Shown: one piece after another, positions 56,625 through 64,000 of the stretch
Layout of the letters: each line of letters begins with the position of its first letter
Numbering within the stretch: the stretch's first letter is position 1
Source: Anthostomella pinea
Lineage: Eukaryota > Ascomycota > Sordariomycetes > Xylariales > Xylariaceae
Length of the DNA stretch: 64,000 nucleotides
Assembly: GCA_963556695.1 (NCBI GenBank)
Contig: CAUWAG010000020.1
Coordinates: 3,162,001-3,226,000 of the forward strand
Direction: 5' to 3'
Notes under the pieces: generated by a model
Database searches by the model: none
What the model saw: only the letters and a program-made list of their open reading frames with translations
Told to the model about the DNA's origin: nothing
Made by a program: the position numbers and the translations under genes

Positions 56625-59600
56625 TCAGGGACAGATTGATGAAAAGAACTTGCTCTTCTTAACAAATTTGCCCATTCCGCGCTCCTCTCCTCCAAGTATT
56701 GTAAACAGGCTGCCCTAGGCGAGTGCCTCGGCAGCAGTCAATTTTTCCCAAGCCTCTTACAAAAGAAAATATGTTGTGGTGTTTTCTTCTTACCACAGTT
56801 GCAGTGGTCATTCGAGTCTATATGCCCAAAACGTTCGTGATATCTAGCAAAGTCGCCATGTCCAGATCTGGCCGCTAGAAGTCTGTGTAGAGTGCTCTTT
56901 TCAAAAGATATAAGGTCCTTTTTAGTTATTATATGTGAGTATACTTCTTGATATCTAGGTTCTGATTGGTCTTTCTGTTATTGATAGAATTCTTTCTTGC
57001 CCTTTCTTTTAAGATCTTTTTTTACCTAAGAGATTATGGAAAGGTTTGTCATGTCTGATTCTAGTATGGCACCCTCTTTTGTTAGTATGTCAGTAGCTTC
57101 GTTGCTATTGATATCTCTGTGTCCAGGAGTCCACATGACGGTCACTCCAGGAGTATGTGCTGTGGCAAGTTCTTAAAATCGTAGAAAAATATTCTGTGAT
57201 GTCTCGGGTGGAGTCCCATTGAGCCTATCTACCACTGATGTGTTGTTCAGGCAGATATATAGCTGTTTTCTGCGTTCAATTGCCCTGACTGTTACAAGCC
57301 CTTAGAGAGCGCTATGGACTTCAGCATCTATTACTTCTGTTTAGAGAAGTCTATCCTTTCCCCGGTATACTTCTTGTGTAGTGTTGCCTTTTCTGATGAT
57401 GTAGCCCCATCCAGTGCGGGTTGTGCCTTTGTCGTCCAATTGTGATCCATCTGAGTAGATGACAAGGTCAGTATTCACATTTCTCTCTTATAATTATTCC
57501 TTGAAGAGCTCTGTCTTTTTGTCTTTGTCCTTTCGGATTGGGGGCGTTTTTTATGATGGCTTGGTGAGTATTGGTCTCTAGAAGTTAGGGACTAGCTGGA
57601 AGTTCCTTTGTAGCCTTATTGGTTCCTTGCGAGCTTGTATTTGGAGCCTGCCAATAAGAGGGTATCTTTGGTCTAAATGTCCGAGTCATAGGCCATGATG
57701 CCGTCTTATTGCCTCTGCAAGAACTTCTGCTAGAAGTATCTGTGATTCAAAGTGTAGGATATGTCCAGGATGTGTTTTCCAGACCGGCAGGATAACCCTG
57801 ATTGCTGTTCGTAATACAGTATCTATCGTTCCAAGAAGCCCCTTAATGCGACATGCTGATGTCTCACCTGAGCTCCTGATTTTTTTGATTCCTGGGTACC
57901 AGGCCTCTAAGCCATGTGTAAGAATAGGAATAACACAAACTTTTACAGCCCTCCCGGTTGACTTTACTGGGAGTCCTTTAACTGTGTTGTATAGTCCTCA
58001 AAAGTGATTTGCTACCTTACTAGCTTTCTTGGCCCAGTAAGAAACATGATCTTTGAAGTTTAGTTTTCTATCTAGAAGGACACCTAGCCATCACATGGAA
58101 ACCTTTGTTATTTTGTTCATTGTCCCGTGGCGGACTGGAGGGTTGTCTGAGTTCTTTTTCCTTGAGAAGTGCATGATCTCAGTTCTGTCAGGGTTAAATT
58201 TAATAGCATTATTATGTCCCTATTGACTGAGCAAATAAAGATTTTTAGAAGCCTCTGTAGCTATTTCTTCAAGGTTCTTTCCAATGCAGAGAGTCGCTAG
58301 GTCGTCTATATATCCAAAGCGTCTCTTTCTCATACCAAGTCGGGCACAAATTGGCTTTATATATAGCATGTAAAGGATTGGAGAGGCTGGTGAGCCTTGT
58401 GGTAACCCATAAGTGAGAGCTTTAATATCGGTCACAATACCTTCAAATCGAACCCTTGTGGACCGCTCGGACATGAATGACTGGACCCATCTTATGAGAA
58501 AGCCCGGCCAGCCCTGTTCTCTCATGCGAACCACCAGCTGTCCCATTAGGGCAGCATCAAAGGCCCCTTTCACATCTGACGTGACTACTGTTGTAATGAG
58601 GCCTTGGTCGAGGGCCTGCTCAATATTGTGTATGAGTGCAGCTACCAGGTCAGTGGCAGAGCGCTTTGGTAGAGCTTCAAAATGTTGTGGAGCTAGAATT
58701 CCAAGTTTGATAACAAACCAGGTAATTGTTTTTGCGATGAGTCGTTCTAGGCCTTTGCCAAGACACGACAATAGCGATATTGGTCTGTAGGCCCTGGGAT
58801 TGGAGTAGTCTTTCTTTCCTGGTTTTGGGATCATCACTACCTCAGCTACTTTGAATGGTTTAGGGTGGTGTCCAATCTGTAGACAGGTCTGGAAAAGGGC
58901 TCTGATATGTTCCCCAATGAATGGCCAGCAAGCTTTCAGAATCCGTACTGTGAGGGTATCTATTCCCGGGGAGTTGCTCTTGGTCCCTAAAGTGCACCTT
59001 TTAGCCTCTTCCAGTCCGACATGGTATTCAAGGGGGATATATGGCTTGGGTTGTGTGATCTGAGCGGACCAGGGGTCAATGATATCGTTGTCTGAGGTAC
59101 TTCGTTCAAGCGTGGCTAAGCGTAATGCATTTGCCTTGCTCTCTTGTGACTCGAATATTTGGTCTCCTATGATGATTGCAGGGGAACGCAATCCTGTTGA
59201 TAGCTTGTGCTAAGAGACGATTCTGTATAGGTCCTTTGGATCAGTTGCTGAATCAATTAAAGTCTGCCAGTACTCTCTCCTAGCTTTCCAAACCACGCGG
59301 CGAAATTCCTGTCGGGCTGAATTCCGCCCTTCTTGGCTTGTAGTCTGTTTAGAAAGGGCCCTATATGTCTGAACAGCTGCTTTGCAGTCATCATTCCACC
59401 AAGCAGTGGGCCTAGATTGACGGGGCTTCTTGCCCACTGTCCTGATACAGCCTTGGATCATGTTGATCAAGCTTTGTGTAAAGGCATCTACCTGGCCAGG
59501 GGATACACCCAGCCGGGGGAGTTCATAAATCCTGGTTTGGACATTGTCTGCCAGCTCTTGTAGTTTATCGTCCGGTACTATTTACTGATCAGCCTTAGGG

Positions 59601-60259
59601 ACACGGTCCAGGTCTCCTTGAATTGGGAAAACTATTCGTAATGTCTCATAATCTGAAGTGCACTGGAGTGCATTATTCACTGAGGCTTTGGCCATGGGGA
59701 CATCTGAGAAAACCAGATCTAGTACATTCCTGTCATCATGTGTTGGGACATCTGGTTCAGAAATCAGATCCAGTCCATGGTCTGCCATAGTCTGTGCAAG
59801 TATAGCACCACTATGATATCCTGGATTGCTTGAGTCCCAGGATGTATCGCTAGCATTGAAATTTCCAGCTATGACACAGCCAAAGGGTAGAGTCCATACT
59901 TCCAGAATATCATCCACTTCCTGTGGGTTATGGCATAGTCAGTAGACGCTGGCAAATGTAATACCTCGTACCTTGACCCAAGTGATGTCTCGTATAGCGT
60001 AAGGCCGAAGTTGATCCGTTTAAAGATATCTTCTTATATAAATGAGAGATCTGGGCTGTGTACTATCACTGTCCCAAGAATCCATTGGGGAGTATATATC
60101 GTAATTAGGGTATGTCTTTACTCCCATTCTTCTGCCTGGTGGAATGCCAACCCAGGGCTCTTGTATCAGAATGATGTTTGCTTGTTCTCCTTTATAGTCA
60201 GCCAGGTTAATGACTAACTCTGTAGGGCCTGCACTCTTTTGTCCTCCTGCTGTATTCAT
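56625..60259 (-). pseudogene. LINE ORF2 (endonuclease, reverse transcriptase, RNase H), broken
   Basis: All recognisable parts lie in the same frame and are separated only by stop codons. The APE-type endonuclease starts MNTAGGQKSAGPTELVINLA, with IILIQEPWVG and later CVIAGNFNASDTSWDS. A linker follows (TAWWNDDCKAAVQTYRALSK). The reverse transcriptase is at about 59100-58220, with YRPISLLSCLGKGLERLIA, TSDVKGAFDAAL, LPQGSPASPILYMLYI and RFGYIDDLA; FGYIDD stands where YADD or FVDD is usual. RNase H is at about 57466-57000, with LVIYSDGSQLDDKGTTRTGWG and MWTPGHRDINSNEATD. A terminal cysteine cluster CNCGKKKTPQHIFFC lies at about 56800. More than ten in-frame stops and no frameshift were seen. 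Confidence 0.85.
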
Positions 60260-60306
60260 AGAGTGGATGACTAGATGCCCGTGTTAATATGTTTCATTTG
60301 ATGTAC

Positions 60307-61918
60307 CTAGCATTGACTGATAATAATAGTGTCGGCATCTCTGGGATGAGCTGTATCTGTTGTATCGATTTGCATTGTGGTGTCTTTGTTATTGTTGCTA
60401 AGTGTTGACCCAGCTTGGTTTCTGCCTGTTTCATTGAAGACCCTAGATCTGGCTCTTTCTCCGGCCAGTCTTATTTCCTGGATTTGCTCCCATATGTGCT
60501 TATGGATGATACCTTTCATGACCTTGGGGCGTGCAGGGCATTTGTCGAAGTCAGCAGCATGAGGCCCCTTGCAGTTGACGCATTTTGGGATCAATTTTTC
60601 ACAATCCCCCTGGTGTACTGCGCTGGCACAACGTGCACATACTTGCTTTTCGCATCAGTAGTTCCTACCATGGTATCTGAAGCAGCTGGCACACTGGTGA
60701 ACCTTGGGGGAGTATTGAATGTGCCTCGAGGTCATTAAGTGAGCAAAAAGCGTAAATGGTTTCTTTGCTGCACAGGGTAGAGAGATCACCTATGTAGTCT
60801 CCGCATCAGAATCAACTGTGTTCCTTAAGAGTATGCACCTTAAAGGTCTGTCACCTGTTTGGGCTTCAACTTTATCAGTAATAGCAATATCAGTAATGTC
60901 GATTATCAACCCTTCCACACTGATGATCTTTCTTGGGCATCTATTGACCTTATAGTGATACCAGACCGTGTGGGTCTTGATCTTTTGTGCCTTAAGAATG
61001 TCGGTGATTTCTTCTTAAAAGGCCAGAAGCTTGGCCTGAGTTGGCTTGTCCCTTGGGTATAAGGTAAATCCGGAGGGGCACCGGGTTACTTCTCTAAGCT
61101 CTTGAGGGTGGAGCTTAAGTCTTTTGTTCAGTGTAGACTTTATTCTGTAAGGCTCTAGGTGGCTATTATCCATGCGGACAAAGACCCAGAGATCATCCTG
61201 TTTTTTTTTCAATTGATTGGTAGTGATAAGGGCGCCAGGCTGTATTTTCTTTATGGTAGTGTTGACTGTCCGTGGATGCTGTTGTTGGCTAGAGAAGACA
61301 GCTTGGGCAAAGGTCATGGTGGGCTTCACCATCCTTATTCCCCCAAGAATGGTCTTTCTTTTGGGCGGATCTCGGGTTTCCAGCCACTCGCTTAGGCATT
61401 TAGAGAAGAAAGCGCTGAACTCCTTGGCATAAGAGTATAATTCAGTTCCAGCTTTCTTAAGTGTCTTATCAACTGCTGCAGCACACTCCTGAAACATTGT
61501 CATCCTGGCTTTATAGAGGTGCTTGTCTTTAGCCAGTATTTTGGCAACTTGGTTCTGGCACTTTAAGGAAGAGGCTTTATTCCCTATATCGCGTGTAATG
61601 GCTTGGTTTGTAGAGATTTTGTTTAATTGAGGTCGTTTCATTCCAGTGGTGCTGTTGTTATTAATATTTCGGGATTTTCCTTTCAGAGGGGAAATAACGG
61701 TAAAGTCAGCCTCGGAGACCTGTGACGGGCTGCTGCTGATATCGTCGAGCAGCGCCTGACGGAGCCTGCTCGGAGTTGCCGGGCCGTATGTCTTTTTAGG
61801 GGCGGGGGATTTGAGCACGCCGCCGGTGGTCGTCTTCGGGACGGCCACGGGCGTGTTTGGGGGCCGTCGTGAAAGGGTGCCATCCGGCTTGTGAGAAAAA
61901 ATTTGTTGTGCCTTGGCG
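60307..61918 (-). pseudogene. LINE ORF1 (gag-like, three zinc knuckles), broken
   Basis: One frame runs from the element's 5' end to 60307 and is interrupted by in-frame stops (at 61015-61017, near 60793 and near 60652) without any frameshift. The first 300 codons are basic and lack a known fold except for a gag-like region. The end has three CCHC-type clusters: CASCFRYHGRNY (second half hit by a stop), CARCASAVHQGDCEK and CVNCKGPHAADFDKC. ORF1 proteins of this kind coat element RNA. The visible first Met-like codon at 61932 belongs to the target duplication, not the element. Confidence 0.8.
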
Positions 61919-61931
61919 CTACGGGCAGTCA

Positions 61932-63070
61932 ACTCGGATTATAAATGCATCACGGCTCATTCCATTGTTAGGTGACTGCATTCGATAATAAATCACTGCT
62001 TGTTCCACAGCAAACCATCTCGCCGCGCACCTCCCACTCTTCCGCTGCATATGTTTGGATGAGGAGGGCTCATAGTGAAGGCCGGGATTCATTGCCGTTG
62101 TGCGCAGCGAAAGGTAAGTTGGTACTGGCAGTGCAGGTGATGTAGGTGAGTCAGATAGGTGCTTGCCGACCAACTGTTATCAACTGTATTAAGCACAAGC
62201 ATGATTGAAACAACATTAGCAATTGTTTCACGAGCGAACGAAGGGCGAAAAGCTTTAGTTAGTATGGAATGCTTCTTCCTTTCTCCGGGCTGACCAACCG
62301 TCGTCCATGTTGGCTCTATGAGTCTCGTGGTGAAGTGCCTTACGATGTAGCTACTGCATGGTGGTTTCATGATGATGGCCCGGCATAGCAGTACCTTTGA
62401 CAGTATATATAATTCGTGGAAAAGGGGGAAAATAAGAGAATAGAGTGATATGCCTTATGGAGCATTACTATTTAGGTAATGCAAGTCATTAAGGAAAACA
62501 TTCAACTAGCAAACATCGGACGGTAGTAACCACGAACTTCCCAAGAAGCACATATGACCATGAAATTTATCCAAGAGAGGTGTAGGAAGCAGAGGAAACA
62601 AACGAGGTGCAACTAAATGACTTGAAATCCAGAACCCACGAAAAGATACTATATAATAACATACACGGCACCACCGTTTTGGAAATCCAACTGCCACTAC
62701 ATATTTCCGGGTTTTCTGTCCCAGAGATACGGTGCTGGTCACCTAGGAGGTAGCTAAGGAGAGGGATGAAGCACCCTGCATGGAAGCTCGACTTGTAATT
62801 CAAATACATACATATGCCTTGCAGAGCCATCAGGCATCTACACACACCGTCCGCTGTACTCTGTTACCCCAGCGTCCACTTGAGTTCTTTTCCACGCGCT
62901 TTTTCCCCCATCGCCACTGCTTTCGCTGCACCACGCAGTCAGCCGGCCCATCTTCACCTTTGTCAAGCTGAGTTAACCAGCTTGCCATCATATTCATCGT
63001 CCGTATTTCGCCTCTAATCTCAGCATCGCACACGAATATTTCCTCAAGATCAACACACTGTGTCAACAAC
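61932..63070. other. Intergenic, no gene seen
   Basis: Flank of the LINE insertion and promoter of the last gene. AT-rich at 62200-62680, with a C/T-rich leader at about 62860-63060 before the next ATG. No coding-like frame. Confidence 0.45.
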
Positions 63071-63981
63071 ATGGGTCGATCTAGTAAGGCTCTCCGAGCG
63101 AAAAAGCGAATCATCGCAGCCGGCGAGGATAACTCTGCGGGCCCTTCTGCTGCGCTCCTCGCCCCAGGTCGTCAACCACACACGCTCGCCGGCGCAAACC
63201 TCTCCGAGTTCAAGTACGAATTCCCTGGTTTCTACTTCGGCCCCGGTCAATCCAGCCTGCTGGTACGTATAAAACAGGTCCCTCTCACGCCTACAGTCCT
63301 CACTGCTGTGACTATGCACCTCCTTTCACTTTGGTCCTGTACTAACACTTGATAGTAAGTAAATCTGCCGAACTCTACCCATCCCCTCTCCGAACCCAAA
63401 CGCAGACCATAGGAACTAACCAAGACCTCTTCGACAACAGCAAGAATGAGGAGCTACGAGGTCTGCTCGCCACAATGGGAGTGCGTTTTATGTACCAGGC
63501 CACACCGCACCTCCTTTCGCTGCTTTCCGCCATCTTCCGCTTCGCGTCCCAACAGCGAGAACACTACGACGTCAACAACGAAACCGACGCCATGAAGAAC
63601 GCATTCTACGCGCGCGTCGTAGCCGCTGGTAGCGCCGACACAGGCCCGCAGTCGAAAGTGCCCCCCAACATGGGCCAGCTCGAAGCTGTCAGTGTCCGCA
63701 AGCTCACCGACCTCTATGTCGACAAGAGAAAGAGCTTCCAGAAGCGCCAGATGCGAAAGGGCACGTCCGAGCAGGACGAGGGCAAGGGAAATGACAGAAA
63801 CGACGACGAGAACGACGACGAGGATGAGGTCCAGATCGAGGACAATAACAAGGACAAGGCTGCCGGGGACAAGTACACGAAGAAGCAGACGGTTCTGCTG
63901 AAGTACATCGACCAATGGATCGACTGGGTGGAGGTTCAAAAGGACCTCCTCCGATTCCTCGATGCACATGAGAAAGCATGA
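63071..63981 (+). CDS. Hypothetical protein, acidic C-terminal half
   Basis: Two exons (63071-63262 and 63406-63981) give 255 aa. The acceptor CAAACGCAG at 63397-63405 keeps the frame after the donor at 63263; nearer AGs do not. The N-terminus MGRSSKALRAKKRIIAAGED is basic and could be a nuclear signal. The middle contains a hydrophobic helical segment (FMYQATPHLLSLLSAIFRFA). The C-terminal half is highly charged, with a lysine/arginine-rich helix (YVDKRKSFQKRQMRKG) and an acidic run (NDDENDDEDEVQIEDNN), ending YIDQWIDWVEVQKDLLRFLD. No family was recognised. It sits alone next to the LINE. The ATG at 63071 follows AACAAC, a good fungal context. Confidence 0.7.
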
Positions 63982-64000
63982 ATAGGATGGATGCTGTGTC

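Larger units (their letters stand above)
56325..61918 (-). mobile_element. Tad-like non-LTR retrotransposon (LINE), inactivated by stop codons
   Basis: A 5.6-kb element on the minus strand. From 61918 it carries a gag-like ORF1 with zinc knuckles, ORF2 with endonuclease, reverse transcriptase and RNase H, then a 3' UTR ending in a (TGA)n/(TGATTG) tail at about 56325-56350. The site CTACGGGCAGTCA occurs at 56312-56324 and 61919-61931, bounding it exactly. The last ~110 bp of the 3' end are tandemly duplicated (shared block at 56383 and 56488). The 5' end falls inside a frame with no ATG, so the copy is probably 5'-truncated. ORF order and the RNase H after the reverse transcriptase fit the Tad clade. 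Confidence 0.9.

Noticed and set aside
1..64000. CRISPR arrays, bacterial operons and Shine-Dalgarno sites
   Set aside because: None seen; gene structure is plainly eukaryotic.

Overview
The window looks like a filamentous ascomycete nuclear genome (Pezizomycotina, possibly Sordariomycetes; the class is an inference). Genes carry short introns, mostly 46-100 nt, with GT..AG ends and CTAAC/CTGAC-like branch sites. The gene set is typically fungal: an Ayg1-type hydrolase, an NCS1 permease, a WGR-type PARP, SPT2 and NUFIP1/Rsa1-like proteins. A Tad-like LINE carries nonsense mutations of the kind left by RIP. All exon coordinates were worked out by hand from splice signals, reading frame and protein-family resemblance; no search was run.

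1-17 kb is accessory-flavoured. It holds a secreted carboxylesterase that seems to have lost its nucleophile elbow, an Ayg1-like polyketide-shortening hydrolase, a small secreted protein, a decayed ankyrin gene, a protein of about 1,886 aa joining an N-terminal nucleotidyltransferase-like domain to ankyrin repeats, and a relic of a berberine-bridge-type oxidase.

16-44 kb is a dense housekeeping block. In order: MTD1 (folate), MET18/MMS19 (cytosolic Fe-S assembly), SPC2 and EMC3 (ER translocation and insertion, divergent), RPC25 (Pol III), a NUFIP1-like snoRNP factor, NSA2 and MRPL49 (ribosome biogenesis and mitoribosome, divergent), MPS1 kinase, RPP2 (ribosomal stalk), SPT2 (histone chaperone) and PARP. 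Two neighbouring NSA2 introns are copies of each other, an introner-like pattern.

45-62 kb is a repeat-rich accessory island. It has an NCS1 permease, an F-box protein and a secreted alpha/beta hydrolase. Among them lie two tRNA-headed SINEs of about 575 bp with 14-bp target duplications, two small terminal-inverted-repeat elements with 8- and 11-bp target duplications, two 60-bp palindromic elements, and a 5.6-kb LINE on the minus strand with a separate short 3' fragment. The SINE 3' ends match the LINE 3' end, so the island appears to hold a non-autonomous element beside a (now dead) copy of its likely mobilising partner. The window ends with an unrecognised acidic protein.
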